A stretch of 20,593 nt of DNA. Source: an uncultured Eubacteriales bacterium. GTDB lineage: Bacteria > Bacillota > Clostridia > Christensenellales > CAG-138. The notes under the pieces were generated by a model. That model did not search any database, had not been told where the DNA came from, and saw only the letters and a program-made list of their open reading frames with translations. Below, in pieces: positions 7,297 to 14,435 of the stretch. The stretch lies in NCBI GenBank assembly GCA_900542615.1, contig UQOG01000023.1, forward strand, positions 1-20,593. Reading direction: 5' to 3'. Made by a program: the position numbers and the translations under genes. Positions within the stretch are counted from its first letter, which is position 1, and each line of letters begins with the position of its first letter.

Positions 7297-8211
7297 ATGA
7301 CCACTGTAAACATTCGCATCGAGGAACTGGCTCAGCAGCTGGATCTGGAGATCCTGGAGCGGGGCAAGGGTATCATCTGCTTCCGTTCATCGGAGATCAG
7401 CCGGCCGGGCCTGCAATTCGCCGGGTTTTACGATCACTTTGACCCCCACCGGGTGCAGCTGATCGGCAACGCGGAGATGAATTACCTCTATAGCCTGCCC
7501 CAGGACGAGCTTAAGGAGCGTATGGGCCGGTTTATGGGGCTGGAGATTCCCTGCGTGGTATGCGCCAGGGACAATATGCCCCCCGAGGCCCTGCTCCACA
7601 GCGCCCGGGAGCATCAGATCCCCGTGTTCCGGGCGGCCTGCAATACGGACCAGGCAGGCCATGCTATCAGCAATTACGTGGCCCGGCAGCTATCCCGGCA
7701 TATCCTCACCCACGGGGTGCTGATGGATATTTTCGGCGTGGGCGTGCTGCTGCGGGGCGAAAGCGGCATGGGCAAAAGCGAGGTGGCCCTGGAGATGATC
7801 CGGGCCGGCCAGCGGCTGGTGGCGGACGATGTGGTGGAGGTGAGCCGCATCGGGGACAAGCTGGTAGGCCGGGCGCCGGAGCAAACCCGCTATTTCATGG
7901 AGGTGCGGGGCATCGGCATCGTGGATGTGCGATATTTGTATGGCGTAGGCGCGGTGCTGCCGGAAAAGACCATTGAATTGGTGGTGGATCTTGAATATTA
8001 TAATGAAAAGCAGGAATATATCCGCATTGGCGCAGAGGAGATGCGCACCGTGGAGATCCTCGGGGTGCCGCTGCCCAATTCGGTGATCCCGGTTAGCCCG
8101 GGGCGGAATTTGGCCATTGTCATCGAGGTGGTGGCCAGGAATTTCCGGCTGAAGCGGCTGGGCTACGACCCCGGCGAGCAATTCGACGCCGGGTTGCTGC
8201 GGGGCGAATGA
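7297..8211 (+). CDS. hprK: HPr kinase/phosphorylase
   Basis: HprK phosphorylates and dephosphorylates HPr on a serine (Ser46 in well-studied cases), which sets carbon catabolite repression through CcpA in Bacillota. This copy has 304 residues, typical of the family. Visible are His139, the Walker A motif GESGMGKS (154-161), the acidic pair Asp177-Asp178, and the signature around EVRGIGIVDVRYLYGVGAV (202-220). It starts 4 bp after the HAD stop codon, with AAGGATG inside the end of the previous gene, which points to coupled translation. Its placement next to uvrC and a ROK glucokinase fits Clostridia-type gene order; the frequent neighbours murB, rapZ and whiA are not here. Confidence 0.95.
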   Translation: MTTVNIRIEELAQQLDLEILERGKGIICFRSSEISRPGLQFAGFYDHFDPHRVQLIGNAEMNYLYSLPQDELKERMGRFMGLEIPCVVCARDNMPPEALLHSAREHQIPVFRAACNTDQAGHAISNYVARQLSRHILTHGVLMDIFGVGVLLRGESGMGKSEVALEMIRAGQRLVADDVVEVSRIGDKLVGRAPEQTRYFMEVRGIGIVDVRYLYGVGAVLPEKTIELVVDLEYYNEKQEYIRIGAEEMRTVEILGVPLPNSVIPVSPGRNLAIVIEVVARNFRLKRLGYDPGEQFDAGLLRGE

Positions 8212-8277
8212 GATCGATATGACGGGACGTTTTTCCCAAACAGAGGGAACCAGGAAAGGATAAAAGGAGCAAAGCGT

Positions 8278-9222
8278 ATGTATCGGATCGGGGTGGACAT
8301 TGGGGGAACCAATATCGCATTGGGACTATTGGATGAGCAATGGGAGCTGCTGGCGCAAAAAAGCATCCCCTTCCAGCGGGGCGGGGAGGTGGTGGCAGCC
8401 ATCATCGCCCAACAGATCCGGGCCATGCTGGGGGAAGCGGGCGTTGGGGAGGATGCGCTGGAGTGCATTGGCATCGCGGTGCCGGGGAGCATCACCCCGG
8501 ACGGCCAGCTGGTGCTGGACGCCTATAACCTGGGATTCCATAACGAGCCCCTGAAGGAACGGATCCAGGCCCATTTTCCCGGCATACCGGTGGCCCTGGG
8601 CAACGACGCGGACGCCGCCGTGCTGGCGGAGCTCCACAAGGGCGCCCTGCAAGGGTGCAAAACCGCGGCCCTTTACACCCTGGGCACAGGGATTGGCGGC
8701 GGCTTCATCCTGAACGGCAAAATGTTCCGCGGCGGCCGGGGCAACGGCATCGAGCCCGGCCACGGGGTGCTGGTGGACGGCGGGGAGGCCTGCACCTGCG
8801 GGGTAAAGGGGTGCATCGAAGCCTATTGCTCCGCCACGGCGCTGATCCGGGAGGCCCGCAAGGCCATGGCCATCCGGCCGGACAGCCTGCTCTATGAAAG
8901 GACCCAGGGCGACCCTGCTGCCATGACCGCCAAGGTGGCCATCGACTGCGCCAAGGCGGGAGACCCCACCGCCCTGGCGGTGTTCCGGGCCTATGTGGGG
9001 CATTTGGGCTCTGCCATTGCCTCCATTATGAACCTGCTGGATATGGAAGTCGTTGCCATTGGCGGCGGGGTGAGCGGGGCTGGGGAGTTCCTGTTTGAGC
9101 CCTTGCGGCGGGATGTGGATACCAAGTGCTTCTTCCAGAACCATGGTGACGTGGTGCCCGCCCAAATGGGCAATGCCGCCGGCATGGTGGGGGCGGCCAT
9201 GTTCTACCAGAACCAGCAATAA
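8278..9222 (+). CDS. glcK: ROK-family glucokinase
   Basis: This 314-residue kinase phosphorylates glucose, or a related hexose, with ATP. It shows the phosphate-binding DIGGTN (7-12), the catalytic region GNDADAAVLAE with Asp110, TLGTGIGGG (134-142), and the ROK zinc site made of His162 with Cys172, Cys174 and Cys179 in CTCGVKGC. Glucokinase is the likeliest role, though N-acetylmannosamine or allose kinases share these motifs. AAAGGAG lies 8 nt before the ATG. It follows hprK by 66 bp and probably shares its transcript, putting sugar phosphorylation next to the catabolite-control sensor kinase. Confidence 0.88.
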   Translation: MYRIGVDIGGTNIALGLLDEQWELLAQKSIPFQRGGEVVAAIIAQQIRAMLGEAGVGEDALECIGIAVPGSITPDGQLVLDAYNLGFHNEPLKERIQAHFPGIPVALGNDADAAVLAELHKGALQGCKTAALYTLGTGIGGGFILNGKMFRGGRGNGIEPGHGVLVDGGEACTCGVKGCIEAYCSATALIREARKAMAIRPDSLLYERTQGDPAAMTAKVAIDCAKAGDPTALAVFRAYVGHLGSAIASIMNLLDMEVVAIGGGVSGAGEFLFEPLRRDVDTKCFFQNHGDVVPAQMGNAAGMVGAAMFYQNQQ

Positions 9223-9226
9223 CCGC

Positions 9227-9874
9227 ATGAAACTTCAGGTTGGAACAGAACGCCCCGGCCATTTCCAGCCGGGGTATCCGGAGCAGTGGGACATCGTATC
9301 CCATTTGGAATGCGCGGCGGGCATCCCCCAGGCCCTGTTCGCCATCACCACCCGCAAAGAAAATGGCCAGCCCAACGTATGCTTTCACAGCTGGAGCTGC
9401 TTCCACGGGGACAAGACCGCCTTTTTTGCGGTGCTGGGCGGGCTGTTCCAGCATACCCACACCTATGCCAACATCCTGCGGGAGGGGATATTCTGCCTGA
9501 ATTTCCTGCCCCTTTCCGCCTACGAGGGCCTGTGTAAAACCATTCTGTACAACCAGGAAGACCTGGATGAGATCCAGGCGGGGGGCTTTACCCTGGAGCC
9601 TGCCGCTACCATGGACGCGCCCTGCATCCGGGAGAGCTTTTTGCAGCTGGAATGCACCCTGGAGGAAGCCAAGGACCTGAGCGGGGCCGGGATCACCGCC
9701 ATGGTGACCGGCCGGGTGCAGCAGGTCCGCCTGGAGGAGGCGTACGCCCGGGAGCTGGACCGGCGGTATGGCCCGGCGGGGTTCATGCTGCTGGCTTCGG
9801 CGCCCCAAAACCTGCAAACGGGCCAGGCGTCCCCTTCCAGGATCCTGACCCTGAATGTCGCCCGGTACGATTAG
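9227..9874 (+). CDS. flavin-reductase-like flavoprotein
   Basis: This 215-residue protein resembles the flavin reductase-like family (FMN-binding split barrel). Features are the N-terminal part with LFAITTRKENGQPNVCFHSWS, then HTHTYANILREGIFCLNFLP, where the T-x-x-N-I-x-x-x-x-x-x-x-N pattern contacts flavin in relatives, and a C-terminal strand set. The partner and electron acceptor are unknown. The ATG at 9227 lies 4 bp after the ROK stop codon with no ribosome binding site of its own, so translation is probably coupled. Its stop codon overlaps the stop codon of the convergent nnrE gene, with no terminator between them. Confidence 0.75.
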   Translation: MKLQVGTERPGHFQPGYPEQWDIVSHLECAAGIPQALFAITTRKENGQPNVCFHSWSCFHGDKTAFFAVLGGLFQHTHTYANILREGIFCLNFLPLSAYEGLCKTILYNQEDLDEIQAGGFTLEPAATMDAPCIRESFLQLECTLEEAKDLSGAGITAMVTGRVQQVRLEEAYARELDRRYGPAGFMLLASAPQNLQTGQASPSRILTLNVARYD

Positions 9875-10527
9875 CCGTCCAGGCGTTCCTGCGCCAGCTG
9901 GATGCCGATGTCCACGTTCACCAGCCGGCCGGAGACCTCCGGGCCCCGGCCCCGGAACATGCCCAGTTTATAAAAGCCGATGGATACCGTAAGGTCTGCT
10001 TGGACCGCCAGCTCCGCCTGGCCGGTATCCCCGTTGAGCCCGCTGCTGATATCCGCGCTGACCACGTAAGCCCCGCTGCGGTTGATGGCCATAATGGCCT
10101 CCCGCAGGGGGCTTCTTACGTTCCCCTGGAAGCCGGTGCCCAGGAGGGCGTCCACCAGAATGGCATAGGCGGAAAGGTCGACATCCTCCCGCCAGGGCTG
10201 GATGGGCACCCCCAGGGACAGGGCCTTGTCCTGGTAATGGCGGCCGTCGGGGGAGAGCTTATCCGATAGGGCGTAGACGCGGGTTTGGATGCCCGCCCCC
10301 GCCAGGAGGCAGGCCAGGGCATAGCCGTCCCCGCCGTTGTTGCCGCCCCCTGCCAGGATGGCCACAGGGGCGCGCCAGGCCACCGCGTCGAAGATGCCCT
10401 GGGCCGCCCGGCCCATCAGCTCCAGGCTGGGGACGCCCCCGGCGATGGTCATGGCGTCGCTGCGCCGCATGGTATCCACGCTGACCAGGGTTTCCATGCG
10501 GCCGTTTATCATGCGTTGTTCCTGCAT
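9871..10527 (-). CDS. nnrE: NAD(P)H-hydrate epimerase, stand-alone YjeF-N domain
   Basis: NnrE interconverts the R and S forms of hydrated NAD(P)H so that an ATP- or ADP-dependent dehydratase can restore the cofactor. This 218-residue protein is a lone YjeF N-terminal domain. It has the phosphate-binding AGGGNNGGDGYALA (59-72), VDALLGTGFQG (124-134) and SADISSGLNGDTG (157-169). In many bacteria this domain is fused to the dehydratase (NnrD) in a protein of about 500 residues; here the dehydratase is missing and must be encoded elsewhere if present. The start at 10527 has GAAAGG about 12 nt upstream. It lies 43 bp downstream of fhs on the same strand and probably shares its transcript. Confidence 0.88.
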   Translation of the reverse strand: MQEQRMINGRMETLVSVDTMRRSDAMTIAGGVPSLELMGRAAQGIFDAVAWRAPVAILAGGGNNGGDGYALACLLAGAGIQTRVYALSDKLSPDGRHYQDKALSLGVPIQPWREDVDLSAYAILVDALLGTGFQGNVRSPLREAIMAINRSGAYVVSADISSGLNGDTGQAELAVQADLTVSIGFYKLGMFRGRGPEVSGRLVNVDIGIQLAQERLDG

Positions 10528-10570
10528 CGGGATCGCCTGCCTTTCAAATAGACGGATTCGGTTGGACTGG

Positions 10571-12331
10571 CTAGAACAGGCCGGTCACCTGGCCGGTGGC
10601 GGTATCCACGTCCACCCGGCGGTAGGCGGGGTCGGAGCCGGTACCCGGCATCATGCTGATGGCGCCCGCCATGGGGCAAAGGAATTGGGCGCCGCCGTAT
10701 TCCAGGATATCCCGGATGGGGAGCCGCCAGCCCTTGGGCACCCCCTTCCAGGTGGGTTCGTGGGACAGGCTCAGGTGGGTCTTTACCATCATGGTGGCGT
10801 ATTGGGCGTATTTGGGGTCAGATTCAAAGCCCTGGGCCTTCTCCAGGGCCAGGGGCGCCCAATCCACCCCGTCCGCCCCATAGACTTCCCGGGCGATGGC
10901 TTCTACCCGGTCCCGAAGGGGCATGTCCAGGGGATAGAGATAGCGCAGGGAAGAAGGCTCTTCGCAGGCTTCCACCACCGCCTGGGCCAGCTCCAGGGCC
11001 CCTTGGCCGCCATATTGCCAATGCTCGGATAGGGCGCAGCGCACCCCATATTGGGCGCAAAGCCGACGCAGCAGCTGGATCTCCGCGGGGGTGTCCGTAT
11101 GGAAGCGGTTGATGCAGACCACGGGGACGATGCCGCTTTTGCGGACGGTATTCACATGGTGAAACAGGTTTTCACAGCCCCGCTCCAGCAGCGCGAGATC
11201 CTCTCGGGTATAGGCTTCGGGCAGAGGCCGGCCGGGGACCACGGCGGGGCCGCCTCCGTGCATTTTCAGGGCCCGGATGGTGGCTACGATCACGGATACA
11301 TTGGGCTGCAGGCCGGAGAGGCGGCATTTTACGTTCCAAAACTTTTCAAAGCCGATGTCCGCGGCAAAGCCGGATTCCGTCACATGGTAATCGAAGAGCT
11401 TCAGCCCCAGCCGGTCCCCGATGATGGAGGATTGGCCGATGGCGATGTTGGCAAAGGGGCCGGCGTGGACCAGGCAGGGCTGGTGCTCCACGGTATAGCA
11501 AAGGGTGGGGTTGATGCAGTTGCGCATCCAGGCGGTCATGGCGCCGGCCACCTCCAGATCCTCAGCGGTGACCGGGCGGCCTGCCCGGTCGTAGGCCAGC
11601 ACCATGTTGCCGATCCGGGCGCGCATATCCTGTAGATCCCGGGAGACGGACAGGATGGCCATCAATTCGCTGCTCACCGTGATATCCGCCCGGGAATCCA
11701 TCGCATAGCCGTTCATCTTGCCTTCCCCCAGGCCGATGCGGATCTTGCGGAGGCATTGGGCGCAGAAGTCCAGCACAAAGCCGATCTGCACCCGTTCCGG
11801 ATCGATATCCAGCCGCTTGAGCCCCCGCTGGGCCAGGGCTGCGTCATCGTAATTGCGCTCATGCTGCATCCGGGCGTTCAGGGCTACCATGGCCAGGTTG
11901 TGGGCGTTGGAGATGTCGTTGATGTCCCCGGTAAGCCCCAGGGAAAAGGCGGTCATGGGGATCAGCAGGGCGTTGCCGCCGCCGGCGGCCGAGCCCTTAA
12001 CGTTCATGGTGGGCCCGCCGGAGGGCTGCCGCAGGCAGCCGCCCACCCGCTTGCCCAGCTTGCCAAGGCCCTCGATCAGGCCCAAAGAGGTGGTGGATTT
12101 CCCTTCCCCCAGAGGGGTGGGGGTGATGGCGGTCACCTCGATATACTTTCCATCGGGCTTGCCTGAAAGCCGGGCCATGATCTTCATGAAATCCAGCTTT
12201 GGGGTGTTGCCATAGGGGATGATCTCCTGGGGCAATAACCCCAGGCGCTCCTGAAAATAGGAGACGGGGGGCAGATCCTTTTCCGCTGCCTGGGCGATCT
12301 GCCAATCCGGATATTGGGTTGGGTCCAGCAT
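10571..12331 (-). CDS. fhs: formate-tetrahydrofolate ligase, divergent type
   Basis: The enzyme joins formate to tetrahydrofolate with ATP, giving 10-formyl-THF for purine synthesis or for the Wood-Ljungdahl methyl branch. This copy has 586 residues (the family is usually near 555). It has the P-loop TPTPLGEGKSTT (70-81), then LRQPSGGPTMNVKGSAAGGG, HAGPFANIAIGQSS and VVPGRPLPEAY, and the C-terminal ending GQVTGLF. Several signatures differ from common bacterial copies: LRQPSGGPT instead of LREPSLGP, and MPGTGSDPAY instead of MPGLPKxPA. LRQPS recalls the C1-THF synthase branch of eukaryotes. AAGGAGGG lies just before the chosen ATG; a longer frame back to 12475 has no ribosome binding site. 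It heads the fhs-nnrE pair. Confidence 0.92.
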   Translation of the reverse strand: MLDPTQYPDWQIAQAAEKDLPPVSYFQERLGLLPQEIIPYGNTPKLDFMKIMARLSGKPDGKYIEVTAITPTPLGEGKSTTSLGLIEGLGKLGKRVGGCLRQPSGGPTMNVKGSAAGGGNALLIPMTAFSLGLTGDINDISNAHNLAMVALNARMQHERNYDDAALAQRGLKRLDIDPERVQIGFVLDFCAQCLRKIRIGLGEGKMNGYAMDSRADITVSSELMAILSVSRDLQDMRARIGNMVLAYDRAGRPVTAEDLEVAGAMTAWMRNCINPTLCYTVEHQPCLVHAGPFANIAIGQSSIIGDRLGLKLFDYHVTESGFAADIGFEKFWNVKCRLSGLQPNVSVIVATIRALKMHGGGPAVVPGRPLPEAYTREDLALLERGCENLFHHVNTVRKSGIVPVVCINRFHTDTPAEIQLLRRLCAQYGVRCALSEHWQYGGQGALELAQAVVEACEEPSSLRYLYPLDMPLRDRVEAIAREVYGADGVDWAPLALEKAQGFESDPKYAQYATMMVKTHLSLSHEPTWKGVPKGWRLPIRDILEYGGAQFLCPMAGAISMMPGTGSDPAYRRVDVDTATGQVTGLF

Positions 12332-12380
12332 AACGTCCCTCCTTTTTCCCCCGCATGGGCGGGTCTCTCGCTTATCCTTT

Positions 12381-12409
12381 ATCATACCAAGAACGCCTGG
12401 TTTTTTCAC
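12381..12409 (-). promoter_or_regulatory. promoter of fhs-nnrE
   Basis: On the minus strand, GTGAAA (12404-12409), a 17-bp spacer and TATGAT (12381-12386) give a reasonable promoter with a leader of about 43 nt. A small inverted repeat, CTGGT-N6-ACCAG, overlaps the -35 box at 12397-12412 and may be an operator or a weak hairpin. Confidence 0.5.
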
Positions 12410-12446
12410 CAGAAACTTTCTTCTTTTCCGGCGCAAAAGGGCCGCG

Positions 12447-12475
12447 TTGCATTCCCCATAAACATATGGTAGCAT
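12447..12475 (+). promoter_or_regulatory. promoter of larE
   Basis: TTGCAT (12447-12452), a 17-bp spacer and TAGCAT (12470-12475) stand before larE. The -10 box ends 6 nt before the ATG at 12482 and no ribosome binding site is present, so the message may be leaderless, as for uvrC. Confidence 0.5.
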
Positions 12476-12481
12476 GAAACT

Positions 12482-13318
12482 ATGAAACAGATAGCATTTT
12501 TACAGGAGGACGCGACCCTGCGCGACCGCTATACCTGGTTGCTGGACCGCCTCGCCGGCTTTGACGGCTTGGCCATTGCCTTTTCCGGCGGGGTGGACTC
12601 TACGGTTTTGCTTTATTGCGCGCAGCAGGCCCTTGGGGAAAAGGCAGGGGCTTTTATGGCGCGCTCCCGCCTTTCCCCAAAGTGGGAGCAGGCGGAAGCC
12701 CGGGACTTTTGTAAGGCCCAGGGCGTTGGGCTGACCTGGGTGGATTTTGACCCCCTGGGGTCCCCGGCCTTTTGCGAAAACCCGCCGGACCGGTGCTACC
12801 GGTGCAAGACCCTGCTGCTGGGGGCCCTGCAGCAGGCGGCCTTGGCGGCGGGCTTTAGCCATATGGCGGAGGGCTCCAACCTGGACGACCTGGGGGACTA
12901 CAGGCCGGGCCTGCAGGCGGTGGCGGAGCTGGGGGTATACAGCCCCCTGCGGGAGGCGGGGCTGACCAAGGCCCACATCCGGCAGCTGGCCCGGGAATTG
13001 GGGCTGCCGGTTTGGCAAAAGCCCTCCTTCGCCTGCCTGGCCAGCCGCATCCCCTATGGGGAGCCCATCGACGAAAAGAAGCTGGCCATGGTGGAGGAGG
13101 CGGAGGCGGTTTTATTCGCCCAGGGATTCCGGCAGGTACGGGTGCGCCTCCAGGGGCAGACCGCCCGGATCGAGGTGCTGCCCGGGGACATCGAGCGATT
13201 GGCCCATCCGGCCCTGCGGAGCCAGGTGACGGAGGCGCTGCATGGGCTAGGATTTTTATATGTTTCATTGGATCTGGACGGCTACGCCTCGGGCAATCTG
13301 AACAAGGCCCTTGGTTAG
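12482..13318 (+). CDS. larE: LarE-type ATP-dependent sulfur transferase
   Basis: LarE inserts sulfur into the pyridinium dinucleotide precursor of the nickel-pincer cofactor used by lactate racemase. This 278-residue protein has the PP-loop SGGVDST (35-41). It carries three cysteines placed like those of the iron-sulfur type: Cys105 and Cys108 in RCYRCK, and Cys185 in SFACLASR. In the simpler type a single cysteine, at the position of Cys185, gives up its sulfur; copies with the extra CxxC are thought to bind a [4Fe-4S] cluster and act as true catalysts. larA, larB and larC are not in the window, so the client enzyme is unknown. It is divergent from fhs, and a long non-coding stretch follows. 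Confidence 0.88.
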   Translation: MKQIAFLQEDATLRDRYTWLLDRLAGFDGLAIAFSGGVDSTVLLYCAQQALGEKAGAFMARSRLSPKWEQAEARDFCKAQGVGLTWVDFDPLGSPAFCENPPDRCYRCKTLLLGALQQAALAAGFSHMAEGSNLDDLGDYRPGLQAVAELGVYSPLREAGLTKAHIRQLARELGLPVWQKPSFACLASRIPYGEPIDEKKLAMVEEAEAVLFAQGFRQVRVRLQGQTARIEVLPGDIERLAHPALRSQVTEALHGLGFLYVSLDLDGYASGNLNKALG

Positions 13319-13940
13319 CCGCCGGGGGCGGACAAACCGATCCGCCTGCGCCACGCCGGTGGATACCCTGCGGCAACGCCGTTCCTCCGCCACCAATGCC
13401 TCCGTTTGCGAAACGCGAGGGAGAGAGGGGCGGCGACATGGGAAACCATCGGTCCGTTTCGGTTCCATTTGCCCCGCGCTGCCCTTGTAAGGGGGAGGCC
13501 CTGCCGGTGGCCGTGCGCCTTGCGCCGAACCAATGGAGGATGAAATGGACGCTGCGCCCTGAAAGCGGGCCTATTTGCGGCAGGCGGGCCAAGGGGAGGG
13601 CGGCATTGTAAAATTCCGCCCCGACGACGACCATATGGCCGCCCCCCAATGTTCCCTTTCGGGCGATGGTTTCCTGTGCCGCCCGAAGGCGCGGAGGTTT
13701 TTGCATCCGCTACGTTTCGCCTTCCTTGGCAGTGCGGCGGCTTAAGTTATCCCCCGGCGCAAAAGGGCGCCGATGAGAGCGACGCTTCCGGTTGCATGTT
13801 TATGGAATCGTTATACGATTCCCCCCTATTTTAATGAAACGTTGTCCGGTTTTTCCACCACAAGAACGGCAATCCCGGCAAGCAACGCCGGATATGTAGA
13901 TGGGGTTTATACATGGATGCGATCAGGGAGGCGTACGAAC
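13319..13940. other. long intergenic region, no convincing gene
   Basis: This stretch of about 620 bp has no convincing protein gene on either strand. The frames that cross it lack ribosome binding sites and are rich in Arg, Gly and Pro, as expected of GC-rich non-coding DNA. It holds a small hairpin right after larE (arms GGCGGA at 13327-13332 and TCCGCC at 13341-13346, no T run), a CGGCGC/GCGCCG hairpin at about 13755-13772, and the palindrome listed separately. GC content drops toward the right end. Confidence 0.5.
13792..13822 (+). promoter_or_regulatory. palindrome over a possible promoter before the lipoprotein
   Basis: A perfect inverted repeat with 8-bp arms, GGAATCGT and ACGATTCC, and a TAT centre lies at 13804-13822. 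It overlaps a weak promoter candidate, TTGCAT (13792-13797) with a 16-bp spacer and TACGAT (13814-13819). It could be an operator or a transcript hairpin. It lies about 120 bp before the lipoprotein gene. Confidence 0.35.
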
Positions 13941-14258
13941 ATGAAAAGGAATATTTCGGTATTATGGATATACCCGACGGTTTTTTTGCTTGTCCTTTGC
14001 ATAATCGCATGTCAGCGCGGCGCACCCGACACGCCAAACGTCCTTTCACCTGCCGTAATGGTGGATGACGTTATGTATGTTTTGCTAGGGGAGGAATTGG
14101 ATACCGCTCCGCTTGAAAGTTCTTTTTCCGGTAAGATAACGTCAGTCGTTAAATTGACGGAGTTTCCAGCTCAAAACGGCGAAGCCAATTTTGATTGTTT
14201 GAATGCGCCCTATGTTATTTTGGATGAAGGCGTCGCTGTACGATTCAATGAGAAATGA
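13941..14258 (+). CDS. small lipoprotein, last residues probably lost
   Basis: This 105-residue protein begins MKRNISVLW and has a hydrophobic core ending in the lipobox IIAC, with Cys24 as the probable lipid-bearing residue, so it should sit on the outer face of the membrane. The mature part (VMVDDVMYVLL, SGKITSVVKLTEFPAQNGEANF, GVAVRFNEK) resembles, from memory, a family of small Bacillota lipoproteins of unknown role that end in N-x-K-W followed by a few hydrophobic and acidic residues. Here the codon after NEK is TGA; past it the same frame reads MLFEEFDD and stops at 14285. This fits a Trp codon turned into a stop. AGGGAGG lies 9 nt before the ATG. GC content is clearly lower than in the core genes, which suggests transfer. 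Confidence 0.7.
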   Translation: MKRNISVLWIYPTVFLLVLCIIACQRGAPDTPNVLSPAVMVDDVMYVLLGEELDTAPLESSFSGKITSVVKLTEFPAQNGEANFDCLNAPYVILDEGVAVRFNEK

Positions 14259-14340
14259 ATGCTGTTTGAAGAGTTTGATGATTAAGCGGCCAAATGCTTC
14301 GATTTCTGCCTGGATTGCTATAGGAAAAACTTATGCGTCA

Positions 14341-14367
14341 AAACGGGAAGCGATTTGCTTCCCGTTT
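14341..14367. terminator. two-way terminator between convergent genes
   Basis: A perfect 11-bp stem (AAACGGGAAGC at 14341-14351 with GCTTCCCGTTT at 14357-14367) and a 5-nt loop lie between the end of the lipoprotein gene and the end of the minus-strand methyltransferase. The A and T ends of the stem give short U-tracts in both directions. Confidence 0.75.
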
Positions 14368-14435
14368 AAGGCGGAGGAATAGCAAGGCGGTTTACCTGGT
14401 GCGATTCCTTGGGCTTCGTTAAGCATACATACGCA

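Noticed and set aside
12332..12475. Upstream extension of fhs by 48 codons
   Set aside because: It overlaps the promoter region and has no ribosome binding site, while the ATG at 12331 has AAGGAGGG at a good distance.
13012..13611. 199-codon plus-strand frame running from larE into the gap
   Set aside because: It begins inside larE in another frame and is Gly/Arg/Pro-rich with no domain; GC-rich DNA gives such frames by chance.
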